Source: Paenibacillus sp. HWE-109 (GTDB lineage: Bacteria > Bacillota > Bacilli > Paenibacillales > NBRC-103111). From it: a stretch of DNA of 64,000 nt. The stretch is taken from positions 1,798,001-1,862,000 of the forward strand of contig NZ_CP091881.1 in assembly GCF_022163125.1 (NCBI RefSeq), in the 5' to 3' direction. Under the pieces are notes generated by a model, which saw only the letters and a list, made by a program, of their open reading frames with translations, was not told the DNA's origin and did no database searches. Positions 8,121-18,107 of this stretch are shown one piece after another. The first letter of the stretch is position 1; each line of letters opens with the position of its first letter. The position numbers were made by a program, and so were the translations under genes.

Positions 8121-11100
8121 ATGCGAAAGATAAGTAAAATTGTTTCATCAATTTCTGTGATGGCTGTTGCTCTTAGTTTATTGATTCCTGGCGTTTCCAA
8201 GGCGGCTACGCCAATTACGGAGGCCAACTCATCGATTTTTGGCCCCAATGTATATGTGTTTGATCCTTCGATGTCGGCCTCTGACATTCAAGGCATTACG
8301 AATTCGGTGTTCAGCCGACAAGAGTCCAACGAGTTTGGAAACGAAAGAGATGCCTTCCTGTTCAAGCCAGGCAGCTATAATGTTAACTTCAATGTTGGTT
8401 TTAACACGCAAGTGGTGGGGCTCGGTCGGAATCCAGGGGATGTGACGATCAACGGCGGTTTGAATGTGAATGCGGACTGGGATAACGGCAATGCGACCCG
8501 CAATTTCTGGCGGTCGATCGAGAACCTGACGATTGCGCCATCAAGCGGCAAAACGCAAATTGCGGTTTCACAGGCTGCGCCTCTTCGTAGGCTTCATATC
8601 AAGGGCGAGCTGCAATTGTTTGATTTTGATGCGAATTGGAATGCTGGATGGGCAAGCGGAGGATTTCTCGCAGATTCGATTGTAGACAACGCGATCGTGC
8701 CAGCTTCACAGCAGCAATGGTTAACGCGAAACAGCCAATATGCCAGTTGGTCCAACGGGGTTTGGAACATGGTATTCGTTGGTGATGCCAAACCGCCTGC
8801 TGGTCAATTCCCGGATCCACCTTACACGGTAGTGGAAAAAACGCCAATTATTCGTGAGAAACCTTATGTGTATATCAATGATGCTGGGCAGTACCAGGTG
8901 TTCGTACCCTCGCTTCAAACGAATACGCAGGGAGTTAGCTGGGCGAATGGCTCGACGCCAGGCCAATCGATTGGAATCGATCAGTTCTACATAGCGCGTC
9001 CGGATACTTCCAATGCGGCCAGTATTAATGAAGCGCTAGGGCAGGGCAAGAATCTTTTATTTACGCCGGGAATCTATCACTTGAATGATACGATTCGTAT
9101 CAATAATGCCAATACAGTCGTACTCGGTCTAGGGCTTCCTACGTTAATACCGGATACTGGCAAAGCGATAATGACAGTTGCTGACGTCGATGGCGTGAAG
9201 ATTGCAGGTCTTGTTTATGAAGCAGGGCCCATCACATCGGCTACTCTTCTCGAAGTTGGTCCTACCGGCAGCGCAGCGGATCATTCGGCTAATCCCACTT
9301 CGCTGCATGATATTTTCTTCCGAACAGGCGGTGCTACGGCGGGGTCCAATGATGTGGCGCTCAAGATTAACAGCAATCAGGTGATCGGTGATCATTTCTG
9401 GTTGTGGCGCGCAGACCATGGCGCTGGGGCTGCATGGACGAACAACGTTTCGAAGAACGGTCTCGTCGTGAATGGCAACAATGTCACTCTGTATGGCCTG
9501 TTTAATGAACACCATAATGAGTATCAAACGTTGTGGAATGGCAATGGCGGGCGGGTCTACTTTTATCAATCAGAAATTCCTTATGATGTTCCCAATCAAG
9601 CAGCTTGGATGAGTCAAAACGGAACCGTCAAGGGGTATGCTTCTTATAAGGTTGCTGATTCTGTAACCAGTCATGAAGCTTGGGGCCTTGGTGTGTACGC
9701 ATACTTCAAAGATGCGGCTGTTAAGCTCGAGAGCGCAATTGAAGTACCAAAAGTGGATGGTGTAAAAATTCACCATGCGACAACGATTTGGTTGAACGGA
9801 ACGCCTGGCAGCGAAATCACGCATATTATCAACTCAACCGGAGGCAGCGTTTATGCCAATTCACCGGGTAATGCGATGCGGCAAACGGTAACGGAATTCA
9901 TTGGCTCGGACGCTGGAGATACGACTGCGCCAACAGTGCCGGCGAATTTGACGGCTACGGTGAATTCGAGCAGCCAAATCAATTTGAGCTGGACTGCTTC
10001 CACTGACAACGTGGGCGTAGCTGGCTATGAAGTGTATCGAAATGGATTGCTTATCGCAACACCAGCTTCGAACTCGTATAATGACACAGGGTTAGCTGAA
10101 GCAACAGCCTACACGTATACGGTTAAGGCAAAAGATGCGGCAGGCAACGTATCCGCAGCCAGCAATACGGCGAGCGGAACAACACCGGCCAAACCGTTGG
10201 ACCGCACGGGCTGGACAGCGACTTCATCCCCGACAAGCGGAGATGGTGCGGCGAATCTGATCGATGGCTCCATGAATACGCGTTGGAGCACAGGAACGGT
10301 GATGGTTCTAGGGCAATCTTTTACACTGGATATGAAAGCGGTCAAAAGCATTTATAAGATTGTGATGGACTCAACTGGAAGCAGTCAAGATTATGCGCGT
10401 GGCTATGAGGTGTATGTTTCTACAGATGGCACGAACTGGGGCAGTCCAATTGCCAGCGGAACAGGCACTGGACCCGTCGTTACAGCCAATTTCTCAGCGC
10501 AAAATGCTCGTTATATCAAGGTTGTACAAACGGGAACATCGTCAAGTTGGTGGTCTGTCAGGGAAGTCAATGTATTTGGCAGTACGACTGCTGGCACATC
10601 ATTGACGGGACCGTCTACGGTTGCTGGCGGGCAATCTTTTGATACAACATTAGTCGTTAATGGAGTTGCGACAAGTGTCTACGCACAAGATATCAGCATA
10701 GGATTCGATGGAAATCTGCTGGAATTCGTTTCTGCGGATGCAGTGAAGGAGGGTTTAATCCTCGTAGATAAGAAGCTGGAATCCAATAAAATTCGCTTGA
10801 TCACAGCCAATGTAAGCGGCACAAGCACCAATGGCGAATTGATTAAGCTTCATTGGAAAGCGAAGTCGCCAGAGGATCTTGCGAATACAGTCATTACGCT
10901 AACGCAATTGACGCTGGCGGATGGGCAAGGGATTGAAGTGCAAATGGATGGTGCTACTCATCCGTTAGCGATTAAAGCAAGTGTTGATCTTACGGCGCTT
11001 AATACGCGAATTGCAGATGCGCAAGCTGCGTATGATGCGGCAGTTGAAGGCACACAAGCTGGTCAATATCCAGCCGGAGCGAAAGCTGCGCTGCAAGCGG

Positions 11101-11402
11101 CAATTAATCAAGCGAAAGCAGTCGCTGCGAACCCTGATGCGACGCGTCAACAAGTGGCGCAAGCCGTAACAACACTGAATGCAGCGTTGCAAACATTTAC
11201 GCAATCCGTTAATACCAGAACACCTGGGGACACGAACGGAGATGGCAAATTCTCCATTGGCGATTTGGCCATTGTTGCAGCTGCTTATGGGAAAACTTCT
11301 GCTGATCCAGATTGGGAACAATACAAGAAGGCAGATTATAACAATGATAATCAAGTGGATATCCAAGATTTGGCTGCGGTTGCACAAAAAATATTGCAAT
11401 AG
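8121..11402 (+). CDS. Secreted multidomain protein: beta-helix, FnIII, F5/8 type C, cohesin, FIVAR, dockerin
   Basis: A 1,093-residue secreted protein. Residues 1-28 are a signal peptide ending VSKA. Residues about 30-590 match a family of large secreted proteins, often annotated loosely as adenylyl cyclase or coagulation-factor-like, that look like right-handed beta-helices (FGPNVYVFDPSM, LFKPGSYNV, WLTRNS, FLWRADHG-like wording). Next come a fibronectin III domain (about 600-690), an F5/8 type C carbohydrate-binding module (about 690-825), a cohesin-like module (about 830-955), a FIVAR-type helical module (about 955-1030) and a type I dockerin (about 1035-1093). The dockerin has Ca-binding loops DTNGDGKFSIGD and DYNNDNQVDIQD. 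A polysaccharide-active or binding role on the cell surface is inferred; no catalytic residues are identified. A terminator follows. Confidence 0.85.
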   Translation: MRKISKIVSSISVMAVALSLLIPGVSKAATPITEANSSIFGPNVYVFDPSMSASDIQGITNSVFSRQESNEFGNERDAFLFKPGSYNVNFNVGFNTQVVGLGRNPGDVTINGGLNVNADWDNGNATRNFWRSIENLTIAPSSGKTQIAVSQAAPLRRLHIKGELQLFDFDANWNAGWASGGFLADSIVDNAIVPASQQQWLTRNSQYASWSNGVWNMVFVGDAKPPAGQFPDPPYTVVEKTPIIREKPYVYINDAGQYQVFVPSLQTNTQGVSWANGSTPGQSIGIDQFYIARPDTSNAASINEALGQGKNLLFTPGIYHLNDTIRINNANTVVLGLGLPTLIPDTGKAIMTVADVDGVKIAGLVYEAGPITSATLLEVGPTGSAADHSANPTSLHDIFFRTGGATAGSNDVALKINSNQVIGDHFWLWRADHGAGAAWTNNVSKNGLVVNGNNVTLYGLFNEHHNEYQTLWNGNGGRVYFYQSEIPYDVPNQAAWMSQNGTVKGYASYKVADSVTSHEAWGLGVYAYFKDAAVKLESAIEVPKVDGVKIHHATTIWLNGTPGSEITHIINSTGGSVYANSPGNAMRQTVTEFIGSDAGDTTAPTVPANLTATVNSSSQINLSWTASTDNVGVAGYEVYRNGLLIATPASNSYNDTGLAEATAYTYTVKAKDAAGNVSAASNTASGTTPAKPLDRTGWTATSSPTSGDGAANLIDGSMNTRWSTGTVMVLGQSFTLDMKAVKSIYKIVMDSTGSSQDYARGYEVYVSTDGTNWGSPIASGTGTGPVVTANFSAQNARYIKVVQTGTSSSWWSVREVNVFGSTTAGTSLTGPSTVAGGQSFDTTLVVNGVATSVYAQDISIGFDGNLLEFVSADAVKEGLILVDKKLESNKIRLITANVSGTSTNGELIKLHWKAKSPEDLANTVITLTQLTLADGQGIEVQMDGATHPLAIKASVDLTALNTRIADAQAAYDAAVEGTQAGQYPAGAKAALQAAINQAKAVAANPDATRQQVAQAVTTLNAALQTFTQSVNTRTPGDTNGDGKFSIGDLAIVAAAYGKTSADPDWEQYKKADYNNDNQVDIQDLAAVAQKILQ

Positions 11403-11417
11403 TTTGATGTAACATCC

Positions 11418-11478
11418 AACAGGTAAAACTCCGCCATGACTGATACGAAATGTATCTTGCGTGGCGGGTTTTCCTGTT
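11418..11478 (+). terminator. Hairpin between the beta-helix gene and the SLH-cohesin gene
   Basis: AACAGG-AAAAC-CGCCA-type wording at 11418-11436 pairs with TGGCGGGTTTTCCTGTT at 11462-11478. It forms a long imperfect stem just after the stop codon at 11402. It may only partly terminate, because the next gene has no obvious separate promoter. Confidence 0.5.
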
Positions 11479-11518
11479 AGTTATCCATACACATTATGAT
11501 GGAGATGGGGGAATCCGA

Positions 11519-12565
11519 ATGGGCTTGCGGAAATGGGGTACCCGTTGTTTGGCGTTACTGATTCTACTTACGATGAATCTTCCATTCGCATCTGCGGCAA
11601 CGGAAGTAGATAAGCAACCTGTTTATACGTTATCCGTCTCGAATGATACGCCTTCCAAAGGCGATACGGTGGAAGTTCTGATCAAAGGAAGCCATCTCAA
11701 AGATCTCTATGCTTTTGAAATTAATCTGGATGTGGATGCCACAAAATTGAAACTGATAGAAGCTAAGACAGAGGTAGCGGGATTTTCGGTTGGACCTATT
11801 CAAAAGGAGAATCACATTCAACTTGCGCATACACGTGTTGGTCAAGTCAAGGGAATCGACGGTGATCAAATCTTATATAAAGTGAAGTTCGAAGCCGTTC
11901 GCTATGGACAAGTTGAGCTGCGCATCAGCAAGGTGAAGACTGTCGATTCGGCACTTGCAAGTGCGACACTTCAGATAGATGCTAAGCATAATTTTACGAT
12001 AAAAAGTCCTTATCTATTCGATGATCTAGATGATTTCGAATGGGCCATTAAAGCCATTGAAGCACTGGCCAAAGCCGGCATCGTTACTGGCACCTCGGAT
12101 CGTATGTTCAGTCCGGATGCTTCGATAACGCGCGCAGATTTTGTTGTTCTGCTTATGCGGACACTGAAGCTCAAGGGCGAGGCAGGTCAGAGCTTCGATG
12201 ATGTGCAGGACGGCCTGTACTATACAACAGCATTGGCGCAGGCTAGAGGTTTGGATATTGTACAAGGGGACGAAAGTAACAATTTCCGGCCCCAAGCCTC
12301 AATTACAAGAGAGGATATGATGGTGCTTACGGATCGGGCACTGCACGCGGCGCAATTAAGCCTAGCAACCAGTGAATCCGTTCTAAGTGAGTTCAATGAC
12401 GTGTCCATTATTTCCGATTATGCCATCGGCAGTGTTGCGATACTCGTGAAACTTGGACTGATTCAAGGATATGATCAGGGCATCCATCCGAAAGAAACAT
12501 CCAATCGGGCGCAGGCTGCGATGCTGATCCAAAATCTGCTTGCGTACGTGGAGCAGCAACGTTAG
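11519..12565 (+). CDS. SLH-anchored surface protein with a single cohesin module
   Basis: A 348-residue secreted protein. ATG 11519 is chosen because GATGGGGG lies just upstream and a normal signal peptide (ending FASA) follows; the frame is open further upstream to 11450. After the signal comes a cohesin-like beta-sandwich (about residues 35-150; YTLSVSNDTPSKGDTVEVLI, YAFEINLDVDATKLKLIEA). Three S-layer-homology repeats follow (about 163-220, 221-285, 286-345), with the wall-polymer-binding motif as TRAD, TRED and NRAQ. SLH repeats bind pyruvylated secondary wall polymer. One cohesin plus SLH repeats is the layout of anchoring scaffoldins that display dockerin proteins. It sits between two dockerin-bearing genes, so it is the likely surface receptor for them. 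Confidence 0.87.
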   Translation: MGLRKWGTRCLALLILLTMNLPFASAATEVDKQPVYTLSVSNDTPSKGDTVEVLIKGSHLKDLYAFEINLDVDATKLKLIEAKTEVAGFSVGPIQKENHIQLAHTRVGQVKGIDGDQILYKVKFEAVRYGQVELRISKVKTVDSALASATLQIDAKHNFTIKSPYLFDDLDDFEWAIKAIEALAKAGIVTGTSDRMFSPDASITRADFVVLLMRTLKLKGEAGQSFDDVQDGLYYTTALAQARGLDIVQGDESNNFRPQASITREDMMVLTDRALHAAQLSLATSESVLSEFNDVSIISDYAIGSVAILVKLGLIQGYDQGIHPKETSNRAQAAMLIQNLLAYVEQQR

Positions 12566-12608
12566 AGAGGAAAGTTCTTCGCAGACTGTAACTTAGCAGG
12601 CAGAAATC

Positions 12609-12655
12609 AGAGGCTGATCTCGAGGTTTACAACCTTGAGAAAGCCTCTTTTATTT
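12609..12655. terminator. Bidirectional terminator between convergent genes
   Basis: Nested inverted repeats AGAGGCT/AGCCTCT (12609-12615 and 12642-12648) and CTCGAGGTT/AACCTTGAG form one strong hairpin. It lies between the SLH-cohesin gene (+) and the AraC gene (-), with T-rich sequence on the plus strand after it. Confidence 0.75.
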
Positions 12656-13459
12656 GGTTGCATTTTGAGTGTTGGATGCAGGAGAGGGGCGATGCCATTG
12701 TTCATCCCGGTAATGTCTGGGTGAGATGCCGTACCTTTTGCGAAACTGTCTGTGGAAATAGGAATAGCTGTTAAACCCGCATATTTCTGCGATTTGCTCC
12801 AGGGACATCGCGCTTGAGCGGATCTTCTGTTTGGCGGTTTCGAGGCGGACTTCAATGGCATAATCCATGATGGATTGTCCAAAAGCATGTTTAAACAAAT
12901 GAACGGCCCACGAGACCCCAACCCCGATGTGCTTGGCCACATCCTCCAGCGTAATTTCTTCCATTGCGTGCAGTTCTATGTATCTTTTCATACGGTAAGG
13001 CTTATCTTTTTGGACAGATTTGCTCATTAAACGCTGCAAATGAAAGCAGAAGACACGGATCAAATTCTCGATAAGATCTTGCATCGGCTCGCTGTTGTGA
13101 TTGATTTCTTTGGCCAAATGTTCCCACAGATAGATGAGGTCGTCGTCCATCGGCAGGGTCATGCGTGTGGCAAACTGATGCTTAGCCCACCATTGCTCCA
13201 CCCAGGAACCTTGGCAAATGAGATAATAATCTTTGCTGCCTTTTTTCAAAACGAGCTGATACAGCTGTCCGGGTTGACACATAAGCAGATCGCCTGGAGC
13301 GAGTGGAACTAATTTGTCATCAATAAGGGCGCTGCAGTCCCCGTCCAGTTGAAGCCGAATAATAAACGTATCGAGTAAAGTGCGAGGGTAATTGTAAGGT
13401 TTGGAATAATGGGTAAACCCGGCGGCAATGGCAATAATCTTGGAATCAGACTCTTCCAT
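12650..13459 (-). CDS. AraC-family transcriptional regulator with N-terminal cupin domain
   Basis: A 269-residue regulator. The N-terminal half is an AraC-type cupin ligand-binding domain (LVPLAPGDLLMCQPGQLYQL). The C-terminal 100 residues carry the two helix-turn-helix motifs of AraC proteins, ending in FNSYSYFHRQFRKRYGISPRHYR. AGAGGAG precedes the start on the minus strand. It is divergent from the giant propeller protein gene at 13673, with only about 210 bp between them, so it probably controls that gene, and perhaps the 8121-12565 genes, in response to a sugar. Confidence 0.92.
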   Translation of the reverse strand: MEESDSKIIAIAAGFTHYSKPYNYPRTLLDTFIIRLQLDGDCSALIDDKLVPLAPGDLLMCQPGQLYQLVLKKGSKDYYLICQGSWVEQWWAKHQFATRMTLPMDDDLIYLWEHLAKEINHNSEPMQDLIENLIRVFCFHLQRLMSKSVQKDKPYRMKRYIELHAMEEITLEDVAKHIGVGVSWAVHLFKHAFGQSIMDYAIEVRLETAKQKIRSSAMSLEQIAEICGFNSYSYFHRQFRKRYGISPRHYRDEQWHRPSPASNTQNATK

Positions 13460-13672
13460 GAATCATCAGCTCCTCTTACGCCTGCTTATTTGATAAAACC
13501 ATCATAAAGGGTCGTTTCAAACGAAGCAATATCTGAATATACATTTTGGCTATTCAAATTGTGCATGACAATCATATGATTCATCTTAATGGGAAATTGT
13601 TCATATCGGAACTCTTTTGTCGCCGTTTATACTGAAAGCGAATCCAATTCATGCCAAGGAAGGTGGAATATC

Positions 13673-16600
13673 ATGTCATTATCTATTAAGAACGTCAGAA
13701 TTTTGTTCGTCTTGCTCATTTTCAGCCTATTAGTGGGGATGCTTATGCCCATAGGCCATGTGTTTGCTGACAACAATCCTGGTGTTCCTCCTACGGAGGG
13801 AGAGCTTCCGCTGCTTAATGCAAATTTTGAGAACCCGTTAGTAGGCGGCAAAATACCAGATTGGGGAACGGGGCTAGGCACAGGAGCAACTTTGACAATA
13901 GACACCGGGACGGTAGCTTCCGGTACGAAGAGTGCAAGATTGTATCATCCGAATGCCGGGGCAGTGAAGGGTTCTTCCTACTTTGAAAGCAAGAAGGTCG
14001 CCATAACAGGAGGAGTACCCTACCAGGCGAAGGCCAAAGCTCATTACAAATCGATGAATGGCGGGGCGTCAGGCATCATGATTCGTTGGTATGACAGCGC
14101 TAACACGCTTCTGACCTCCACACAAGGTATCAATACGATTCCTGTCGCGTTGATGCCCATGAATACATGGTTTTCACTAGAGGTTTCGGGTATTGCACCA
14201 AGCAATGCCGCATATGCAGCTGTCCTGTTCACCGTGAACAGTGCAGCGACGGAGACGGAGGCCTATTTCGATGATGTTCATCTATCTAAATCTTGGTTGA
14301 AGAACGGCTCTTTCGAAGAACCGTTCACAGAGGGGATCACGCCAGGCTGGAATTGGCTTAACAATACGCAACTGGCAAATACGTCCTCTGTAATCACTAA
14401 TGAGAAAGCGCATTCAGGAACGCAAAGTCTTAAAATTGTGGATGATTCAGCAACAAATAAAGCTTCTATGACCAGTTCCTATTTCCCTGCTTCGCCAGCC
14501 AAAAGGTACACGGTTTCCGGATCGGTCTATATGGAAACCGGGAGCAGCGCGGTTGCTTTCTTCCTCTCCTTTTTCGACAATAAGGGCATTGAATTAGGAA
14601 GGGGATCATCGCAAGATTTAAAGACGTATAATTCTTGGCTTTCTTTTGCCGCTGAGGGGGTTGCTCCGGCGGGGACGGTTGCTGCAAGAGTAACCAGTTA
14701 TTCCGCTGAAGCGAGCAAGGATGTCATCTACGTGGATGATTTCAGTGTTTCCGAGAATGATGATTTCTTAAACCTGCCTGTGAAATATGGTACACCCTAT
14801 GTGAAGAATGCAAGCGGCAAAAACAACATAGAACCGATTTCTGGTGCAAAATCCTTAGTTTCCATTGTGGATACTGCTCGCGGTCAAATCTATGTGACGA
14901 CCAGTGGTTCGCCGGGCAATTTCTATGCTTTCGATGCCATCACAGGAGCGATTATTTTCCAAAAAGCGCTTCCCGAAGACACGACCTACTCGTTGACATT
15001 GGCAGCGGACGGTAATGTGTATACAGGCGGTGCTTTGGGCAATATCTCCAAATATGATCCAGATGCGAAAACACTGACAATGATTGCAAGCAGGCCGGTT
15101 GGCGTGAAAGACAGCAATATGATGGAACTGGAAGGTTCATCAGCAGCTTCAGGATCGTATGTATTCGGTGGAACTTACGGTACAGGCAAGGTGTTTTCTT
15201 ACAAGACGGATACCGGGGAATATCGTGATTATGGCAATGTGAATCCGGATGGGGACTACGTGCACGGGATTGCCGTTACGGATCAATATGTTTACGCGGG
15301 ACTCGGCTCTATAAGACATTTATTCCGAATGGATCGTGTAACTGGAGAAAAGACGGAAATTACGTTGAAAGATAAAGCGGGCAACGTGATTTCTGGTACA
15401 GCTGGCTTTATTCATGAAATATGGGTATATAATGGCCTCATTTTTGTAGCGAACAGCACCTCGTTATTGGTGTTTAATGAATCGACACAAGAGCAAATTT
15501 TCACAGCTGGCTACGGGGATTATGATGTGTTTGACACGTATCTATCTCCACCAGATCCTGAACACCCGAATCTTTACTACTGGCATCATGCGAATACAGG
15601 TGAAATATGGACCTACAACAGCACGACCAATGCCATTCAAAAAGCTGGCGACGCTTTACTTCCTGGCGAGGTAAAAGGGATGGGATGGGTAACGATGCCC
15701 AGCGGTCATCCCAAAGCAGGCCGCAAGCTGCTCGGTATTGTGCAGGGTTCGCCTAATGTGCTGTACTCGCTCTTCGATCCACATGATGGAAGCAGCACGT
15801 ATGTAGATTTGAATGGTTTGCAGCGAATACCGCTTGAAATTCGCAGCTTCCGTTTGGATGAGCAGAAGAAGCAAATGCTGGTAGGTGCATTCATGATGGG
15901 CTTCGGCATCTACGATGTTGAGGAACGTAAGCTCAAAGTATCCGAGGACGCTCCGCTCCAAATCGAAGAAAGTGTTTGGATGAACGGTTATGGTTATGCC
16001 GGTTCTTATGTGAGCGCGGAGATTGTCAAATACGATCCGACCCAACCTTACCATATGCCGTACCAACAAACGTGGACGAATCCAATTTTGTTTAAGAGTC
16101 TCTCTAACGACGGGGGAGATCGGCCTTTTACGATGGAAACTGCAGACAATAAATTGTTCATTGGCACCGTTGGGCATTATGGCCATCTGGAAGGTGCGAT
16201 GGCCATCTATGATTCCATCACAAACACATGGGATATTCAGAGTGAAATTGTTGATGATCAAAGCATAGCAGGGCTTGCTTATCAGACCAGTACGGGTATT
16301 CTATACGGCGGTACGACCGTCGAAGGTGGGCTAGGCATTGCATCCGCGCCGAATGCCAAAGCAAAGCTGTTCAAATATGATGTCATCCACAAGGTAAAAG
16401 TAAAAGAGTGGGATCTGAATATCCCGGAAATTATAGAACCCAAATTAATTGGTGCATTGACCTTTGGTCCCGATGGTTTATTATGGGGCTCCGCGTACGG
16501 GAAGATCGATCAAGAAGGCGGTATGGCAGTCGTGCTCTATGCCATTAATCCGGCCACTGATCAAGTTGTTACATACAAAGTTTTGAACAGGAATCAAAAA

Positions 16601-17938
16601 TCATTCGGCAACTGGCGCCAATTTATTATGCGCTGGGGTGACGATGGGCTGCTCTTTGCAGCGATTGGCCGCAAGCTGACGGTCTTCGATACGCATTCGC
16701 CTAACTTGAATTATGTCAAACTGCTCGATGATGTGGAAATTTTCGATATTGGCGCAGAGGGGACCATCTATTACAAAGCAGGCGGTGCGATTGGGATTCT
16801 CCCAGTGCCACTGAAAGAGGCAACGATTGCTGCGGACTCGGTGGTTCTCGAGAAGATGACGTCCACTACCTTGAAAGTGACAGCTGGAACTCTGATGAAC
16901 AATAAGGCGGCGAATGTCAATGCGGTTTCCAAAGTGATGTTTACAAGTTCAGATCCAAGCATTGTTTCTATTGTGGATGGCAAGGCGGTTGCGGGGGACA
17001 CCACGGGAACCGCAACCATTAGTGCTGTTGTTCAAATTGACGGTTCACAGGCACTGACGGTGAACACAATTGCCCTGCAAGTGATTGAGCCTCAGCCATC
17101 TGTTACAGGCGCAACCTACCAACAAAGTGTGAACTTGGATGAATGGGTAAGGCTCGATTTAGGTCTGCGGAATGTGCTGAATGTCTCTGGGGTAGATGCC
17201 AGTATCTCCTATGACCCAACGAAATATGAGTTTGTCGATGGTCCCGAAATTTTACGGCCTAGTACTGTTATTTCGGATGTATATAACAATGTGAACACGG
17301 GGCAGGTGCGGTTTATTATCGGAAATCCAGGTGTTACTGGTGCCGTATATGGGAGTGCGGAATTAATTCGAACCTATTTTAAGGTTAAAAGTGGGGCTAG
17401 TCTCGGTGATACAACATTTACTTTCACAGGTGTTGCTGCCGATTCAGAAGGTGCGAAGACCGTGCTTGCTTCTCGGAGCATTCATGTTTTGATTCAAAAG
17501 TTGGTGAATAAAGGTCCTTTGTTGGACGCCCTCATGGCTGCGAATGCAGCTTACAATTCAGCCGTTGGCGGCCTGCAGCCAGGTCAATATTTCACGAGTA
17601 CGCTGGCTAATCTAAAAAGTATTTTACAAGCTGTCATCCATGCAGCGCAGAACATCGCCGATGTAGAAACTGCAACGGAGGAGCAAGTGAATCAAGCTCT
17701 CGCTCAACTGCAAGCGGCAACCGTGGAGTTTGAGAGCAATCGGATAACCTCATCCACAGGAGATATTGTCAATGTCGGCGATGGGATCGATATCGGGGAT
17801 TATAGCTACGTTGCAAGTAGATTGAATATGAAATCAACCGACAGCGGATGGTCATTGCATAAGAAAGCTGATATCAATAAGGATGGTAAAGTGGATCTGG
17901 CTGATCTAGCCTTCTTAGCCCAGAAAATCTTGCATTAG
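13673..17938 (+). CDS. Giant secreted protein: CBM-like domains, beta-propeller, Ig-like, cohesin, FIVAR, dockerin
   Basis: A 1,421-residue secreted protein. ATG 13673 is chosen because AAGGAAGGTGG precedes it and a signal peptide (1-32, ending HVFA) follows, although the frame is open to 13589. Two carbohydrate-binding modules of the CBM4/9 fold are likely at about 45-205 and 209-360 (NANFENP, NGSFEEP starts). A long beta-propeller follows at about 370-1040, with repeated YAFDAITG- and GNISKYDPD-like blades. Next come an Ig-like Big_2 domain (about 1052-1140), a cohesin-like module (about 1142-1276), a FIVAR module (about 1280-1356) and a dockerin (about 1360-1421). The second dockerin loop is canonical (DINKDGKVDLAD); the first (NVGDGIDIGD) is degenerate. 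It shares its first 1,040 residues in layout with the 20846-24007 protein. Substrate unknown. Confidence 0.85.
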   Translation: MSLSIKNVRILFVLLIFSLLVGMLMPIGHVFADNNPGVPPTEGELPLLNANFENPLVGGKIPDWGTGLGTGATLTIDTGTVASGTKSARLYHPNAGAVKGSSYFESKKVAITGGVPYQAKAKAHYKSMNGGASGIMIRWYDSANTLLTSTQGINTIPVALMPMNTWFSLEVSGIAPSNAAYAAVLFTVNSAATETEAYFDDVHLSKSWLKNGSFEEPFTEGITPGWNWLNNTQLANTSSVITNEKAHSGTQSLKIVDDSATNKASMTSSYFPASPAKRYTVSGSVYMETGSSAVAFFLSFFDNKGIELGRGSSQDLKTYNSWLSFAAEGVAPAGTVAARVTSYSAEASKDVIYVDDFSVSENDDFLNLPVKYGTPYVKNASGKNNIEPISGAKSLVSIVDTARGQIYVTTSGSPGNFYAFDAITGAIIFQKALPEDTTYSLTLAADGNVYTGGALGNISKYDPDAKTLTMIASRPVGVKDSNMMELEGSSAASGSYVFGGTYGTGKVFSYKTDTGEYRDYGNVNPDGDYVHGIAVTDQYVYAGLGSIRHLFRMDRVTGEKTEITLKDKAGNVISGTAGFIHEIWVYNGLIFVANSTSLLVFNESTQEQIFTAGYGDYDVFDTYLSPPDPEHPNLYYWHHANTGEIWTYNSTTNAIQKAGDALLPGEVKGMGWVTMPSGHPKAGRKLLGIVQGSPNVLYSLFDPHDGSSTYVDLNGLQRIPLEIRSFRLDEQKKQMLVGAFMMGFGIYDVEERKLKVSEDAPLQIEESVWMNGYGYAGSYVSAEIVKYDPTQPYHMPYQQTWTNPILFKSLSNDGGDRPFTMETADNKLFIGTVGHYGHLEGAMAIYDSITNTWDIQSEIVDDQSIAGLAYQTSTGILYGGTTVEGGLGIASAPNAKAKLFKYDVIHKVKVKEWDLNIPEIIEPKLIGALTFGPDGLLWGSAYGKIDQEGGMAVVLYAINPATDQVVTYKVLNRNQKSFGNWRQFIMRWGDDGLLFAAIGRKLTVFDTHSPNLNYVKLLDDVEIFDIGAEGTIYYKAGGAIGILPVPLKEATIAADSVVLEKMTSTTLKVTAGTLMNNKAANVNAVSKVMFTSSDPSIVSIVDGKAVAGDTTGTATISAVVQIDGSQALTVNTIALQVIEPQPSVTGATYQQSVNLDEWVRLDLGLRNVLNVSGVDASISYDPTKYEFVDGPEILRPSTVISDVYNNVNTGQVRFIIGNPGVTGAVYGSAELIRTYFKVKSGASLGDTTFTFTGVAADSEGAKTVLASRSIHVLIQKLVNKGPLLDALMAANAAYNSAVGGLQPGQYFTSTLANLKSILQAVIHAAQNIADVETATEEQVNQALAQLQAATVEFESNRITSSTGDIVNVGDGIDIGDYSYVASRLNMKSTDSGWSLHKKADINKDGKVDLADLAFLAQKILH

Positions 17939-18061
17939 GTGCTGGATATTGAAAATAAGGCAGCTGAAAGTACTTATTTATGCGAAAGGCGCCTGCTAGG
18001 GATAGATAAGCACTTCTAGCTTGCCTATTCGTCTGTCAGGCTCATCCTCGAGCACAAAATG

Positions 18062-18104
18062 GTGAAGAACCTGGCCTATGACTAGGTTCTTCACAATTTG
18101 TTTT
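18062..18104 (+). terminator. Terminator downstream of the giant propeller gene
   Basis: The perfect 11-bp arms GTGAAGAACCT (18062-18072) and AGGTTCTTCAC (18084-18094) are followed by AATTTGTTTT. Confidence 0.75.
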
Positions 18105-18107
18105 GGA

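Noticed and set aside
15656..16261. 201-residue minus-strand frame inside the propeller gene
   Set aside because: It is antisense to a well-supported gene and has no domain or start signal.
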